A stretch of DNA of 64,000 nt from an uncultured Verrucomicrobiota bacterium (GCA_903904685.1 CAIVDS010000026.1:62001-126000), one strand, 5' to 3'; positions 1 through 10,596 are shown, counted from the stretch's first letter. Numbers and translations: made by a program. The notes: generated from the sequence alone by a model not told the origin.

Positions 1-218
1 TAATCGAGCGCGACCTTGTTCTTCGTGCACAGCAGCAACCCGCTCGTATCGGCATCGATACGATGCACGTTGGCCACGTCGTGCCCCATTTTGTCATGCA
101 CGAGGCCCATGAGATTTTCGCGCGATTTGTCCCACCGGTCGGGCGCAACGAGCATGCCGCTGGGTTTGTCGAACGCGATGAGCGTATCGTCTTCGTAAAT
201 GACAGGCGGGATGGGCAT
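1..218 (-). CDS. RluA-family pseudouridine synthase, 5' part only
   Basis: This is the first 72 codons of a gene that runs off the left edge. It begins with ATG at 218 and reads [20 protein letters not shown], then a segment containing [12 protein letters not shown]. The early pattern [15 protein letters not shown] and the catalytic-loop pattern HR-D--TSG are those of RluA-type 23S rRNA or tRNA pseudouridine synthases, where the Asp of HRxD is the nucleophile. No S4 domain lies before the catalytic domain, so it is the short RluA/RluC-like type without that module. It is divergent from glpK, 61 bases apart. The exact target uridine cannot be told from this fragment. Confidence 0.85.
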   Translation of the reverse strand, partial: MPIPPVIYEDDTLIAFDKPSGMLVAPDRWDKSRENLMGLVHDKMGHDVANVHRIDADTSGLLLCTKNKVALD

Positions 219-279
219 GGACGGAACAGCATCGCAATGCTACTCCTGCCCACGCGCAAGCTCTCACCGTCTCATCCCT

Positions 280-1782
280 ATGAGCCAACCCAGTCACATC
301 CTCGCGCTCGATCAAGGCACCACGTCCTCCCGCGCCATCGTATTCGACCACGCCGGTGCCATCATCGCCAGCGTCCAGAAGGAATTCCGCCAGCTCTACC
401 CCCAGCCCGGCTGGGTCGAACACGACCCGCTCGAAATCTGGGCAAGCCAGCGAGCCACCGCCGCCGAAGTCCTCGCCAAAGCCGGCCTTGCCCCCGGCGA
501 CATCGCCGCCGTCGGTGTGACCAATCAGCGCGAAACCACCGTCGTATGGGACCGCACAACCGGCCGACCTGTTTGCAACGCGATCGTCTGGCAAGATCGC
601 CGCACCGCCGATTACTGCGGCCAACTGAAGATGAACGGCGCCGAATCCCTCGTCGCTCAAAAAACCGGCCTGCGCCTCGACCCCTATTTCTCCGGCACGA
701 AGCTCCGCTGGATGTTGGAAAATATTCCCGGTGTCCGCGCACGCGCCGAGCAAGGTCAGCTCTGCTTTGGCACCATCGACTCATGGCTCGTGTGGCAACT
801 CACCGGCGGCAAAATCCACGTCACCGACGCCTCCAACGCCTCCCGAACGCTCCTCTATAATCTGCACACCGGCGATTGGGACGACGGGCTGCTCAAGCTC
901 TTCGACATCCCGCGCGCGATGCTCCCCGAAATCAAATCCTCCTCCGAAATCTACGGACGCGTTGCCGCCACCCTGCCCGCCGCAGGTGCACCCATCGCGG
1001 GCATCGCCGGCGACCAGCAGGCCGCGCTTTTCGGTCAGGCATGTTTCGCTCCCGGAATGGCCAAGAACACTTATGGCACCGGTTGTTTTCTCCTGATGAA
1101 CACGGGCGAAAAACCCGTGGTCTCGCAGAACAACCTTCTCACCACCGTCGCCTGGCGTATCGGCGGAAAGACGACCTACGCCCTCGAAGGCTCGGTATTC
1201 ATCGGCGGCGCGGTCATCCAGTGGCTGCGCGACGAACTCCAACTCGTGCGCGACGTCGCCGAACTCGATGCGTTTGCCGCTTCCGTGCCCGACGCCGGCG
1301 GCCTTCTCCTCGTCCCGGCCTTCACCGGTCTCGGTGCGCCTCATTGGGACCCGTATGCACGCGGCACGCTCGTCGGCATCACCCGAGGCACCAACCGCGC
1401 CCACCTTTGCCGCGCCGCGCTCGAAGCCATCGCCTTCCAAAGCGCCGACCTCATCGCAGCCATGGAAAAGGACAGCCGCCTTCCGCTCAAGGAGCTCCGC
1501 GTCGATGGCGGCGCCTCGCGCAGCCGACCGCTGCTTCAATTTCAGGCCGATCTTCTTGGCACCACCGTCGTCCGCCCGAAATGTATCGAGACCACGGCCC
1601 TTGGCGCCGCCTATCTCGCCGGCCTTGCGGTCAGCTTCTGGCAAGATCGCGACGACATCGCCCGGCATTGGGCGGCCGACACGACTTTCGCGCCCGCCAG
1701 CGACCGCACAGGCATCGCCGCATTGCGCCACAACTGGAATCGCGCCCTTGAACGCGCCAAGAACTGGGAAACGCGCGCCTGA
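280..1782 (+). CDS. glpK: Glycerol kinase
   Basis: ATP-dependent phosphorylation of glycerol to sn-glycerol 3-phosphate in the cytoplasm. The 500-residue product matches the usual length of about 500. The FGGY-kinase N-terminus [15 protein letters not shown] (phosphate-binding loop) opens the protein, [15 protein letters not shown] follows near residue 162, and the second-lobe motif [10 protein letters not shown] lies near 243. The glycerol-contacting stretch with [10 protein letters not shown] is present near residue 105. An in-frame start at 199 is possible, but the family begins at [13 protein letters not shown], so ATG 280 was chosen. The glpD gene follows 8 bases after the stop, so the two form an operon that takes glycerol to dihydroxyacetone phosphate. 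No glycerol facilitator gene is seen here. Confidence 0.97.
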   Translation: MSQPSHILALDQGTTSSRAIVFDHAGAIIASVQKEFRQLYPQPGWVEHDPLEIWASQRATAAEVLAKAGLAPGDIAAVGVTNQRETTVVWDRTTGRPVCNAIVWQDRRTADYCGQLKMNGAESLVAQKTGLRLDPYFSGTKLRWMLENIPGVRARAEQGQLCFGTIDSWLVWQLTGGKIHVTDASNASRTLLYNLHTGDWDDGLLKLFDIPRAMLPEIKSSSEIYGRVAATLPAAGAPIAGIAGDQQAALFGQACFAPGMAKNTYGTGCFLLMNTGEKPVVSQNNLLTTVAWRIGGKTTYALEGSVFIGGAVIQWLRDELQLVRDVAELDAFAASVPDAGGLLLVPAFTGLGAPHWDPYARGTLVGITRGTNRAHLCRAALEAIAFQSADLIAAMEKDSRLPLKELRVDGGASRSRPLLQFQADLLGTTVVRPKCIETTALGAAYLAGLAVSFWQDRDDIARHWAADTTFAPASDRTGIAALRHNWNRALERAKNWETRA

Positions 1783-1790
1783 CCCCCATC

Positions 1791-3371
1791 ATGCAACGCG
1801 CCACTTCCCTCGCCCGCCTTCGTGATGCCACCGGGCCATTCGATATCATCGTCATCGGCGGCGGAGCCACCGGTCTCGGCGCGGCGGTGGATGCCGCCGC
1901 GCGTGGTCACTCTGTCGCATTGCTTGAGCGCGACGACTTCGCCAAGGGCACATCGAGCCGCTCCACCAAGCTCGTCCACGGTGGCGTGCGTTATCTGCGC
2001 CAGGGCAACATCTCCCTCGTTCTCGAGGCGCTCCGCGAACGCGGCCATCTTACCCGCAACGCCCCGCACCTCGTGCACGACCTCGCCTTTGTCATTCCCA
2101 GCTACCACTGGTGGGAAGGGCCTTTCTACGGCGTCGGCATGAAGGTCTATGATCAGCTCGCCGGAAAACTCGGCCTCGCGCCATCGCGCATCCTTACCCG
2201 CGAAGAAACCATCGCGCTGATTGCCACCATCGAGACCGAGCACCTCGCCGGTGGCGTGATTTATCACGACGGCCAGTTCGACGATTCACGCCTCGCCATC
2301 AACCTCGCGCAGACCGCCACCGATCTCGGCGCCGCCCTCGTCAATCACTGCTCCGTCACCGGTTTTCTCAAAAACAACGATATCATCACCGGCGTCAAAG
2401 CCCGCGACCAAGAAACAGGCGAAGAATTTGAAGTCCGTGGCCGCGCCGTCATCAATGCCACCGGTGTCTTCGTTGACGGAATCCGCCGACATGACGACTC
2501 CGCCGCCACCGACCTCGTCGCCGTAAGCCAAGGTATTCACCTCGTACTGCCCAAGCGTTTTCTCCCCGGCGAAACCGCCATCATGATTCCCAAGACGGCC
2601 GACGGACGAGTGCTGTTCGCCGTGCCGTGGCACGACTGCGTCATTGTCGGCACCACCGATACGCCGATGTCCGCGCACTCCATCGAGCCGCGTGCGCTTG
2701 ATGAGGAGCGCTCTTTTATAATGGAGCACGCCCGCAAATACCTCGCCGCCCATCCGACCGACGCCGACGTTCTCAGTATCTTCGCCGGCCTGCGTCCACT
2801 CGTGAAATCCGGCGACAGCGGCAGCACCGCCACGCTCTCGCGCGATCACACCATCGTCATCAGCGAAAGCGGCCTCATCACCATCACCGGCGGCAAGTGG
2901 ACCACCTACCGCAAAATGGCCGAAGATGTGATCGATCAGGCCGAGACCGTCGCCGGCGTGGATAATCGCCGCTGCCGAACGGAGGAGCTTAAGATACACG
3001 GCTGGACAGACTCCCCCGCCTCCGAGAAAAATCTCTGCCCCTACGGCTCCGATGCCGCTCCCATCGCCACGCTCATCCGAGAAAATACCTCGCTCGCTGC
3101 GAAGCTCCATGACCGTCTGCCCTACCAACTGGGCGAAGTCGTCTGGCACGCGCGTCACGAGATGGCGCGCACTGTGGAAGACGTGCTCGCCCGCCGCACC
3201 CGTGCGCTCCTCCTTGATGCGCGAGCCTCCATCGAAGCCGCCCCGCTAGTCGCGCGTCTTCTTGCCGTCGAACTCGGTCGCGACACTACTTGGGAACGCC
3301 ACCAGATCGAAGACTACACCACGCTTGCCCGAGGCTACGTTTACACCGATCCGACCAGCCATGGCGGATAA
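1791..3371 (+). CDS. glpD: Aerobic glycerol-3-phosphate dehydrogenase
   Basis: FAD-dependent, membrane-associated oxidation of sn-glycerol 3-phosphate to dihydroxyacetone phosphate, passing electrons to quinone. The 526-residue product has the dinucleotide fold IIVIGGGATGLGAA at about residues 19-32, the FAD signature with GTSSRSTKLVHGGVRYL near 55-71, and the late FAD-binding stretch ITITGGKWTTYRKMAED near 363. The C-terminal DAO_C-type domain has LPYQLGEVVWHARHEMARTVEDVLARRTR, which is typical of GlpD. It follows glpK with an 8-base gap and must be co-transcribed. This is the catabolic enzyme, distinct from the biosynthetic gpsA further on. Confidence 0.97.
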   Translation: MQRATSLARLRDATGPFDIIVIGGGATGLGAAVDAAARGHSVALLERDDFAKGTSSRSTKLVHGGVRYLRQGNISLVLEALRERGHLTRNAPHLVHDLAFVIPSYHWWEGPFYGVGMKVYDQLAGKLGLAPSRILTREETIALIATIETEHLAGGVIYHDGQFDDSRLAINLAQTATDLGAALVNHCSVTGFLKNNDIITGVKARDQETGEEFEVRGRAVINATGVFVDGIRRHDDSAATDLVAVSQGIHLVLPKRFLPGETAIMIPKTADGRVLFAVPWHDCVIVGTTDTPMSAHSIEPRALDEERSFIMEHARKYLAAHPTDADVLSIFAGLRPLVKSGDSGSTATLSRDHTIVISESGLITITGGKWTTYRKMAEDVIDQAETVAGVDNRRCRTEELKIHGWTDSPASEKNLCPYGSDAAPIATLIRENTSLAAKLHDRLPYQLGEVVWHARHEMARTVEDVLARRTRALLLDARASIEAAPLVARLLAVELGRDTTWERHQIEDYTTLARGYVYTDPTSHGG

Positions 3372-3457
3372 AATATTGACGTTCCAGCCATTGCCTCGTT
3401 CCGCCGCCCATCCCCTGTTTCACCTCGGGTAAAAATGGGTAAGCTTCTCCGCGCCGC

Positions 3458-5128
3458 GTGAATTCGCTTGCGACTCCGCCTCGGGCCAAGCTGCCTAAAA
3501 GCCAGTCTTTCCGTATGCTGGCACCACCTAAAAGCCTGATCAACCTGGGCGCGAGCTACCTCACCTCCCGGACTCTGCGCAAACTCCGTGATGGCGGCGA
3601 TGCCGTGCCTTCACAGGAAAAAGCCTTCGTTCACCTTTGCTCTCAACTGGCCGGCACCGCCTACGGAAAGGAAATCGGCCTGACCGCCAAAATCACCTAC
3701 GAACAGTTCCAAGGCAAGGTGCCGCTACGCACCTACGAGGATTTCATGCCCTATATCGAGCGCATGAAACGCGGCGAGGAAAGCGTGCTTTGGCCAGGCC
3801 GGTGCAGTTTTTACGCGGTCTCTTCCGGCACGACGGCGGGACGCACCAAGTTCCTCCCCGTCACCGAGGACATGATCGCCCATTTCCGCAAGGCTGGCCT
3901 CGATTCGCTCCTCTATTACACCGCCCGCGTCGGCCACACAGGCGTATTTAATGGCAAACAGCTCTTCCTTGGCGGCTCCACCACTCTCAGCCGTCTCGAA
4001 GAATCAAAATATCCCGCCTATGCAGGCGATCTCAGCGGCATCACCGCCCTGAATCTACCCAGATGGGTGGAAAAACATCTCTACGAGCCGAGTGCCGAGA
4101 TCGCCCGAATCGCCGACTGGCCGACCAAGATCAAGGCCATCGCCGACCGCACTTGGAACCGCGACATCACGATGATGGCTGGTATCCCCAGTTGGCTGCT
4201 CATCCTCGCCGAAGCCGTCATCGCCCGCGCCAGCAGCGGCAAAATCCGTCCATCCTATCTTCAAGCTGTCTGGCCAAACCTTGAATGCCTCGTGCATGGC
4301 GGCGTGCCTGTCGGCCCCTTCGCCAGCGAACTGCGCACCGCCCTCGGACCGACTGTCAACTTTCACGAGGTCTATCCCGCCTCTGAGGGCTTCATCGCCA
4401 CGCAAGATGCCGAGTCCGCACTCGGACTGCGCCTCATGACTGACGTCGGCCTGTTCTTCGAGTTTCTACCCCTGCGCGATTACAACGAAATCGACCTCTT
4501 CAAAGTCGGCCGTAAAACCGTCCCTCTGGCGGATGTGCGCACCGGTGTCGACTACGTGCTCGTTCTCACCACCCCCGCTGGCCTCACGCGCTACGTCATT
4601 GGCGACATCGTGCGCTTTATTTCAACTGACATTCCCCGCCTCATCTATGTCGGGCGAACAAGACTCCAACTCAGCGCCTTCGGGGAGCACGTGATCGAAA
4701 AAGAAGTGACTGACGCGCTGCTCGCCGTTTGCCAACGCCACGGCTGGATCATCTCCAACTTCCACGTCGCCCCGATGTTCGTTAACACGGGCATCGGCCA
4801 GAAACGCGGCCGGCACGAATGGTGGGTCGAACTTCGACCCGGCACTCACGAAAACCCTACCGGCCCCGTGATCGCGGGCGAGCTTGATGAAGAGCTTCAG
4901 CGCCTCAACGACGACTACGAAGCCAAGCGCAAAGGCGGTGGCCTCGAACCACCGCTCGTGCGGCTCGTGATGCCCGGAATCTTTGAACATTGGCTACGCA
5001 ACAAAGGCAAATGGGGCGGCCAGAACAAAATGCCCCGCTGCCGAAACGACCGGGAAATCGCCGACGAACTGGCCCAGCTTGCCCGCTTCTCATCCGGTAA
5101 TTCATGCTCGCCCATCATTCTCGGGTAA
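3458..5128 (+). CDS. GH3-family (auxin-responsive type) acyl-amido synthetase homologue
   Basis: A member of the GH3 superfamily, the adenylate-forming enzymes best known from plants, where they conjugate auxin or jasmonate to amino acids. Bacterial members are common but their substrates are mostly unknown. Visible family features include the ATP/phosphate-binding stretch SSGTTAGRTKFLPVT near residue 126, the acyl-pocket region MMAGIPSWLLILAE, and the hinge region with TRYVIGDIVRF near 377. The first codon used here is GTG at 3458. ATG at 3515 (MLAPPKSLINLG) gives a start closer to the conserved fold and may be the real one. The gene stands alone after glpD, 86 bases away, and is convergent with the GH31 gene. 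Confidence 0.85.
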   Translation: MNSLATPPRAKLPKSQSFRMLAPPKSLINLGASYLTSRTLRKLRDGGDAVPSQEKAFVHLCSQLAGTAYGKEIGLTAKITYEQFQGKVPLRTYEDFMPYIERMKRGEESVLWPGRCSFYAVSSGTTAGRTKFLPVTEDMIAHFRKAGLDSLLYYTARVGHTGVFNGKQLFLGGSTTLSRLEESKYPAYAGDLSGITALNLPRWVEKHLYEPSAEIARIADWPTKIKAIADRTWNRDITMMAGIPSWLLILAEAVIARASSGKIRPSYLQAVWPNLECLVHGGVPVGPFASELRTALGPTVNFHEVYPASEGFIATQDAESALGLRLMTDVGLFFEFLPLRDYNEIDLFKVGRKTVPLADVRTGVDYVLVLTTPAGLTRYVIGDIVRFISTDIPRLIYVGRTRLQLSAFGEHVIEKEVTDALLAVCQRHGWIISNFHVAPMFVNTGIGQKRGRHEWWVELRPGTHENPTGPVIAGELDEELQRLNDDYEAKRKGGGLEPPLVRLVMPGIFEHWLRNKGKWGGQNKMPRCRNDREIADELAQLARFSSGNSCSPIILG

Positions 5129-5282
5129 TTTTAGCACCCTTTGTCCGGGTAAAAGGCGGAAACCTGCGATGCTCAATTCCCCATCCTGACATACGGCCCC
5201 TGCGTAAAAACCAGCGACTACTTTACCTCCGCATTTGCCACCCACCACGACCCCACTGCACCGTCTTCGCCTGAGTCTTTCC

Positions 5283-7121
5283 CTAACCCGTCACACTGAG
5301 ATCGCGGTCAAGGCCGCAGGCATAGGTGGCACTGATGATTCCCGTCGCAATGGACCCTCGGGGCATGGTCGCTAAAACGCGGTTCACGGTTTCAAAAAGT
5401 TCCGTGCATTCGGCCCGCACAAACAAGGGAATGCCGGGGCAAGGGGCCGGATGTTGGAAGATATTTTCCTGTTCATAGGTATTGCCGGTCCACGCATCGC
5501 GCCATTGTCCTGGTGGCAGGATAATGTCCCGGGCCACCCGGTTTTCTTGCATCACAGGGGCGGCAAGAATATCGGAGCCAAGCAGGAATTCGTCGGCGAT
5601 GGAGTAGAAATCCGTCCGGTGCGGATAGTCATACCATAACGGACGCAGCAGGGGCGTCTGGCGATGGTGAGCCTGCGTATGCAGGTAATTCTCAAGGGCT
5701 TTGTGCAGTGCAGCGTAGCCCTTCGCGATGGCCGATGTGGCTGGCGCGTAGTTCCACGGAAAGTAGGAGAACTGCATGATGGGCATGAACGCCGATGCCT
5801 CCGTCCATCGAATGAACAACTCGTCGCTCGGAAGCGGCAGTATCGATACCATCGTTTGCATTCGCCCGGGGATCATGTCCGGGATCAATACGTCGTAACC
5901 AAGCAGCGCGAGGTGCAGACCGAGCTGGACCATGGCTTGCAGCCCGTTGTCCACTCCCCAGTGAGAATCCTTACCGCCTTCGCGCCAGAGAATGTTGCGG
6001 TGGGGGGAAAGCCAGGCGGTGCGGCTTTCGCAACAGCCGGGGGCGATCCCTTCAAACAACGACAGGAGCAGATCGACGTAGCCCGAAGGTCCCACGTTTT
6101 CATACCAGGCGGTCTGCGCGATATCCGGCTGATACTTGGCGTCGCCGCCGTCGATTTTGAAGCCGTCCACGCCGATTTCGTTTTTCAGCCGCAGGAGCTG
6201 CGCACGATACCAGTCGCGAGCCTGCGGGTTGGTCATGTCGACGATGCCGGCGGTTCCGCCCCACCACTTAAAGAGGGAGGGACCGGTTCCGTCTTTGCGG
6301 GGTGCCAGCAGAGATTTCCCGGCCAACACGGGGAAGGTGGCCGCTTCGCGGTTTACGAAGGGCGTCGTCCAAAGCAAAACACGAAAACCCATGCGGTGGA
6401 GTTCATCCACCATCGCGCGAGGGGTCGGAAAATCCTTGGAGAAGCACAGCTCGCCAAAAACGGATTCCCAGCGGTCATCGATGGTGATGACCGAACAGGG
6501 AAAGCCCCGCTTGCGAATCTCCCGCGCCATGTCGAGGACGCGCTCCTGCGTGATGGTGCGCGGATACTGCGTCCAAGTGCAAAAGATCGAGTCGCCCAGC
6601 AGCGTCTTCTCCGGCGCTGGAGGCGGCCAGTGGAGGAATCGCATCAGTTTTTGATGTGCTTCCGGCAGACTGTCGCCACGGAACACTTGCACGGTGATGT
6701 CGGCCTCCCTGCAGCGCAGCTCCAGCCAGCCGCTTCCATGCTCATTGCAGCGGACCTCCAGTTCCTGCGTTGTGCTGGCGAGCAGCGCATATCCAGCCGA
6801 GCACATCCAGACGGGGCTCTGGATGTTGTTGACGGCAAACCGGGCATTTACGATCGGCTCGGCGTTCAACGGATATGGCTGCCGGTGGGCAAATCCATGC
6901 CCATACCAACATCCGCCCGAGGCCAGTTCAAAACGCATCCAGCTGCCGCGTGGGATCGGGAGGATGCAGTCACCCGCCAATTCGCACGTCGCTCGATCGG
7001 CCGTGCTGTAGCACAAACACCATGTTTTTGGGCATGCCGCCTCTGTTTTCGTTCCTTCCGCAGAGATATTTTCCATCATGATTCCATCTGGCTTGGATGA
7101 AAGATTTGAGATTTTCGACAT
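5283..7121 (-). CDS. Glycoside hydrolase family 31, MYORG-like subgroup
   Basis: Retaining alpha-glycosidase of clan GH-D. An N-terminal beta-sandwich (about residues 20-180) precedes the TIM barrel. TWTQYPRTITQERVL and EIRKRGFPCSVITIDDRWE mark the barrel start. The catalytic nucleophile is Asp about 324 in GVDGFKIDGGD, and the acid/base region is in GGKDSHWGVDNG. The spacing and the short C-terminus resemble the MYORG/alpha-galactosidase-like GH31 group more than classic alpha-glucosidases (inference). No signal peptide is seen, so it is likely cytoplasmic. An in-frame ATG at 7262 adds 47 Arg/Cys-rich residues that do not look like protein. ATG 7121 or 7079 fits better. It is divergent from araB and may share control with it. 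The substrate is uncertain (alpha-xyloside, alpha-galactoside or alpha-arabinoside). Confidence 0.85.
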   Translation of the reverse strand: MSKISNLSSKPDGIMMENISAEGTKTEAACPKTWCLCYSTADRATCELAGDCILPIPRGSWMRFELASGGCWYGHGFAHRQPYPLNAEPIVNARFAVNNIQSPVWMCSAGYALLASTTQELEVRCNEHGSGWLELRCREADITVQVFRGDSLPEAHQKLMRFLHWPPPAPEKTLLGDSIFCTWTQYPRTITQERVLDMAREIRKRGFPCSVITIDDRWESVFGELCFSKDFPTPRAMVDELHRMGFRVLLWTTPFVNREAATFPVLAGKSLLAPRKDGTGPSLFKWWGGTAGIVDMTNPQARDWYRAQLLRLKNEIGVDGFKIDGGDAKYQPDIAQTAWYENVGPSGYVDLLLSLFEGIAPGCCESRTAWLSPHRNILWREGGKDSHWGVDNGLQAMVQLGLHLALLGYDVLIPDMIPGRMQTMVSILPLPSDELFIRWTEASAFMPIMQFSYFPWNYAPATSAIAKGYAALHKALENYLHTQAHHRQTPLLRPLWYDYPHRTDFYSIADEFLLGSDILAAPVMQENRVARDIILPPGQWRDAWTGNTYEQENIFQHPAPCPGIPLFVRAECTELFETVNRVLATMPRGSIATGIISATYACGLDRDLSVTG

Positions 7122-7280
7122 TTTAAGGATTTGGTGGGGAGAGGCGCTGGTAGCCGAGATCGTGGCCTCACGGTATCTGCGGGTCGTGACGCAGCGCGAG
7201 CGAAGCGGCGTTTTTGATAAACAAACCCACTCGGCAATCACCGCCATGGTGACGCACGCCATTTGGCATTATCGTCAAGT

Positions 7281-7298
7281 AAGGTTATCGTTTACCAG
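7281..7298. promoter_or_regulatory. LacI-type operator candidate upstream of araBAD
   Basis: The sequence aaggttatcgtttaccag is an imperfect dyad centred on a CpG: GGTTATC pairs with GTTTACC over 14 positions with mismatches only at inner bases. CG-centred dyads of this kind are typical of LacI/GalR-family operators. It lies 55 bases before the araB start and about 160 bases before the divergent GH31 start, where it could control both. No regulator gene is adjacent. The only LacI-family gene in the window is at 54601. It has not been checked against other sites. Confidence 0.4.
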
Positions 7299-7352
7299 TC
7301 GCAAAAATTTGCCTAGTGGTTCTCCTCTCCCTTTTAACCCCTCTGTCATCCT

Positions 7353-9014
7353 ATGTTCACTATCGGCATTGATTACGGCACCAACTCCGTCCGCGCCCTC
7401 GTCGTCCGCACCAAGGATGGTGCCGAACTCGGCACTGGCGTGGTCAATTATCCCAGCGGCCATCAAGGCGTGCTTCTCGATCCCAATGACCACAACCTCG
7501 CCCGCCAAAACCCCGCCGACTATCTCCTCGGCCTCGAAAAATCCATCAAGTTGGCCCTCACCCAGGCGAAGAAGACCAAGGATTTCGACGCCCGCCATGT
7601 GATCGGCCTCGGAGTGGACACTACCGGATCCAGCCCGATTCCGGTTGATGCCTCCAACACCCCGCTTGCGCTCCAGAAAAAGTGGTCTGGCAACCTCGCC
7701 GCCCACTGCTGGCTTTGGAAAGATCACACCGGCGTGAAGGAGGCCGCCGAGATCACCGCGCTCGCCGCGAAGATCCGCCCGCAGTTCATCGCCAAGTGCG
7801 GCAACACCTATTCCTCCGAGTGGTTCTGGTCGAAGATTCTCCACTGCCGACACACCGCCCCAAAGGTTTTCGCCGCCGCCTACTCGTGGGTCGAGCTCGC
7901 CGATTGGATCCCCTCCGTCCTTGCCGGCATCAAAGACCCGAAGGCCGTCAAGCGAGGCGTCTGCTGCGCAGGCCACAAGGCACTCTACGCCGACGATTGG
8001 GGTGGTTTGCCCGACAAGGAATTCCTGGCGCAGCTCGACCCCTCACTCGCCGATCTGCGTGATCGCCTTTATGAAAAGGCCTACGATGCCACCGCGTCCG
8101 CCGGCACGCTCTGCGGTGAATGGGCCGAAAAACTCGGCCTCCCCGCCGGCATCCCGATCGCCATCGGCGAGATGGATGTCCACTACGGAGCCATTGGCTC
8201 TGGCGTCACCGAGGGCACCCTCGTCAAGGTCATCGGCACGTCCACCTGCGATTGCGGCGTAGTCTCGGCTAACAAGACCGTGGCCGATATCCCCGGCATC
8301 TGCGGTATCGTCAAAGGCGCCATCCTCCCCGGCTATTATGGACTCGAGGCCGGCCAGTCCGCCGTTGGCGACATCTTCAAGTGGTTCGTCGAAGGTGTGC
8401 TCGGCGATGTGAAACTCCACGCCAAGCTCACCGCCGAAGCCGCGAAACTGAAGCCCGGTCAGTCCGGCATCCTCTCGCTCGACTGGAACAACGGCAACCG
8501 TACCGTCCTCGTCGATCCGCTCCTCACCGGACTCACCCTCGGTACCACGCTCTACACCACGAAGGCCGAACTCTACCGCGCCTTGATCGAGGCCACGGGC
8601 TTCGGCGCCCGCGCCATCATCGAGCGCTTCAAGGAATATGGCGTGCCCATCGACCGCGTCGTCTGTGCCGGCGGTATCGCTGAGAAAAACCCGATGCTGA
8701 TGCAAATCTACGCCGACGTGACTGGCTGCACGATGCTGCTCGCCGGCTCCTCGCAGGCCTGCGCCCTCGGCTCCGCCGTCTCCGCCGCCGTTCTTGCAGG
8801 TGCGTATCCGGACTTCGCTACGGCGCAGAAGAAGATGACCCGCCTCAAACCCGGTGTCGCCTACAAGCCCAAGGCTGCGAACCAGAAAATCTACAACCAG
8901 CTCTACGTGCTCTATCGCCAACTCCACGACAGCTTCGGTGGCGTCAACAAATCCGCCGACCTCTCGCGCGTCATGAAAGATCTCCTCGCGATCAAGTCCG
9001 CCGCCCACGCCTAA
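7353..9014 (+). CDS. araB: L-ribulokinase
   Basis: FGGY-family kinase that phosphorylates L-ribulose to L-ribulose 5-phosphate, the second step of arabinose catabolism. The 553-residue product has the N-terminal loop [16 protein letters not shown], the family stretch [17 protein letters not shown] near residue 85, and the ribulokinase-type GTSTCD segment near 295. [24 protein letters not shown] near 433 is the usual second-lobe motif. Length and motifs match AraB rather than xylulokinase, and araA follows 46 bases downstream, which settles the assignment. It starts an operon araB-araA-araD, in the same order as many Gram-positive and Verrucomicrobia clusters minus the transporter. Confidence 0.96.
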   Translation: MFTIGIDYGTNSVRALVVRTKDGAELGTGVVNYPSGHQGVLLDPNDHNLARQNPADYLLGLEKSIKLALTQAKKTKDFDARHVIGLGVDTTGSSPIPVDASNTPLALQKKWSGNLAAHCWLWKDHTGVKEAAEITALAAKIRPQFIAKCGNTYSSEWFWSKILHCRHTAPKVFAAAYSWVELADWIPSVLAGIKDPKAVKRGVCCAGHKALYADDWGGLPDKEFLAQLDPSLADLRDRLYEKAYDATASAGTLCGEWAEKLGLPAGIPIAIGEMDVHYGAIGSGVTEGTLVKVIGTSTCDCGVVSANKTVADIPGICGIVKGAILPGYYGLEAGQSAVGDIFKWFVEGVLGDVKLHAKLTAEAAKLKPGQSGILSLDWNNGNRTVLVDPLLTGLTLGTTLYTTKAELYRALIEATGFGARAIIERFKEYGVPIDRVVCAGGIAEKNPMLMQIYADVTGCTMLLAGSSQACALGSAVSAAVLAGAYPDFATAQKKMTRLKPGVAYKPKAANQKIYNQLYVLYRQLHDSFGGVNKSADLSRVMKDLLAIKSAAHA

Positions 9015-9060
9015 TCCTTCGATCTCTCAACTCTCATCCTCAACTCCAACTTCTTTCTTC

Positions 9061-10575
9061 ATGTCCCTCGTAAACCTCTCTACTCCCGAAATCTGGTTCG
9101 TCTGCGGTTCGCAGCATCTCTATGGCCCAGGCCCGCTCAAGCAGGTCGCCGCCAACGCCCAGGCCGTCGTTGACGGTCTCGTCAAATCCAAGCGCCTCGC
9201 GCTCCCGCTCAAGTTCAAGGCCCTCCTCACCACCCCCGAGGAAATCTCCAAGGTCTGCATCGAGGCCAACACCGACACCAACTGCGCCGGCCTCGTCCTC
9301 TGGATGCACACCTTCTCGCCGTCCAAGATGTGGATACGCGGACTCACCACGCTCAAGAAGCCGTTCCTCCACCTGCACACCCAGTTCAATCGCGACCTCC
9401 CTTGGTCCACGATCGACATGGACTTCATGAACCTCAACCAGGCCGCCCACGGCGACCGCGAGGCCGGATTCATTCACACGCGCCTTCGCCTCGGCCGCAA
9501 GGTCGTCGTCGGCCACTGGTCCGACACCGAGGTCCAGGACCGCATCTCCGCCTGGATGCGCGCCACCCACGCCTGGCACGACTGGCAGGGCGCCAAGTTC
9601 GCCCGCTTCGGCGACAACATGCGCTACGTCGCCGTCACCGAGGGCGACAAGGTCGCCTCCGAAATCAAGTTTGGCTTCGAGGTCAACGGCTACGGCGTCG
9701 GCGATCTCGTTGAGCAGGTAAACGCCATCTCCGAAAAAACGATTAACCCCCTCTGCGCCGATTACGAAAAACTCTACACCGTCGTCCCCGTCCTCAAGAA
9801 AGGTGGCAATCGCCACGAGGAGCTCCGCTACAGCGCCCGCCTCGAACTCGGCCTCTCGGCTTTTCTGGAGACCATTGGCGCGAAGGGCTTCACCGACACG
9901 TTTGAAGATCTCCACGGCCTACGCCAACTCCCCGGCATGGCCACGCAGCGCCTCATGGCCGCCGGCTACGGCTTCGGCGGCGAAGGAGACTGGAAGACCG
10001 CCGCGCTTGTCCGCGCGATGAAAGTCATGGGCGACGGTCTCCCCGGCGGCACCTCCTTCATGGAGGACTACACCTACCATCTCTCGCCCAAGGGCCACCA
10101 GGTCCTCGGCGCGCACATGCTCGAAATCTGCCCGACCATCGCATCCGGCAAGCCCAAGGTCGAAATCCATCCGCTCGGTATCGGCGGCAAGGAAGATCCG
10201 GTGCGCTTCGTGTTCGACGCCCCCGCCGGCGAGGCTCTCAACGCCTCGCTCGTCCACTTGGGTAACCGCTTCCGTCTCCTCATCAACGAGGTCAAAGCTA
10301 TCAAGGTTCCCGCAATGCCGAACCTCCCCGTCGCCCGAGCCGTCTGGGAGTGCAAACCCGACTTCAAGACCGCCTGCGCCTCGTGGATCTACGCTGGTGG
10401 AGCCCACCACACCGGCTACAGCTACTCGGTCACCTCCGAAATGCTCGAAGACTTCGCCACCATCGCCGGCATCGAGACCGGCCTCATCAACGCCGACACG
10501 CGCCTGCCCCAGCTCAAGCAGGACCTCCGCAACAACGAGGTGTTCTACTACCTTGAAAACGGCTTCCGCGCCTGA
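9061..10575 (+). CDS. araA: L-arabinose isomerase
   Basis: Mn-dependent conversion of L-arabinose to L-ribulose. The 504-residue product begins with the family pattern [16 protein letters not shown]. It contains [16 protein letters not shown] near residue 81, [23 protein letters not shown] near 110, and the metal-binding glutamate region [15 protein letters not shown] near 330, followed by [10 protein letters not shown]. The histidine-rich C-terminal [11 protein letters not shown] near 445 is also diagnostic. Full length. It lies between araB and araD with short gaps. The coding sequence is strongly C-ended in third codon positions, as expected for a highly expressed sugar gene. Confidence 0.97.
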   Translation: MSLVNLSTPEIWFVCGSQHLYGPGPLKQVAANAQAVVDGLVKSKRLALPLKFKALLTTPEEISKVCIEANTDTNCAGLVLWMHTFSPSKMWIRGLTTLKKPFLHLHTQFNRDLPWSTIDMDFMNLNQAAHGDREAGFIHTRLRLGRKVVVGHWSDTEVQDRISAWMRATHAWHDWQGAKFARFGDNMRYVAVTEGDKVASEIKFGFEVNGYGVGDLVEQVNAISEKTINPLCADYEKLYTVVPVLKKGGNRHEELRYSARLELGLSAFLETIGAKGFTDTFEDLHGLRQLPGMATQRLMAAGYGFGGEGDWKTAALVRAMKVMGDGLPGGTSFMEDYTYHLSPKGHQVLGAHMLEICPTIASGKPKVEIHPLGIGGKEDPVRFVFDAPAGEALNASLVHLGNRFRLLINEVKAIKVPAMPNLPVARAVWECKPDFKTACASWIYAGGAHHTGYSYSVTSEMLEDFATIAGIETGLINADTRLPQLKQDLRNNEVFYYLENGFRA

Positions 10576-10596
10576 GCCTTCGCCTAAATTCATCTC

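Noticed and set aside
94-753. Long minus-strand open frame over glpK
   Set aside because: It is the shadow of glpK in GC-rich DNA. The plus-strand frame has clear glycerol kinase motifs throughout.
5664-7100. Long plus-strand open frame over the GH31 gene
   Set aside because: Arg/His-rich with no family pattern; the opposite strand carries the GH31 catalytic motifs.
8043-9008. Minus-strand open frame over araB
   Set aside because: Shadow frame, Gly/Glu/Asp-rich as the reverse complement of a C-ended coding sequence.
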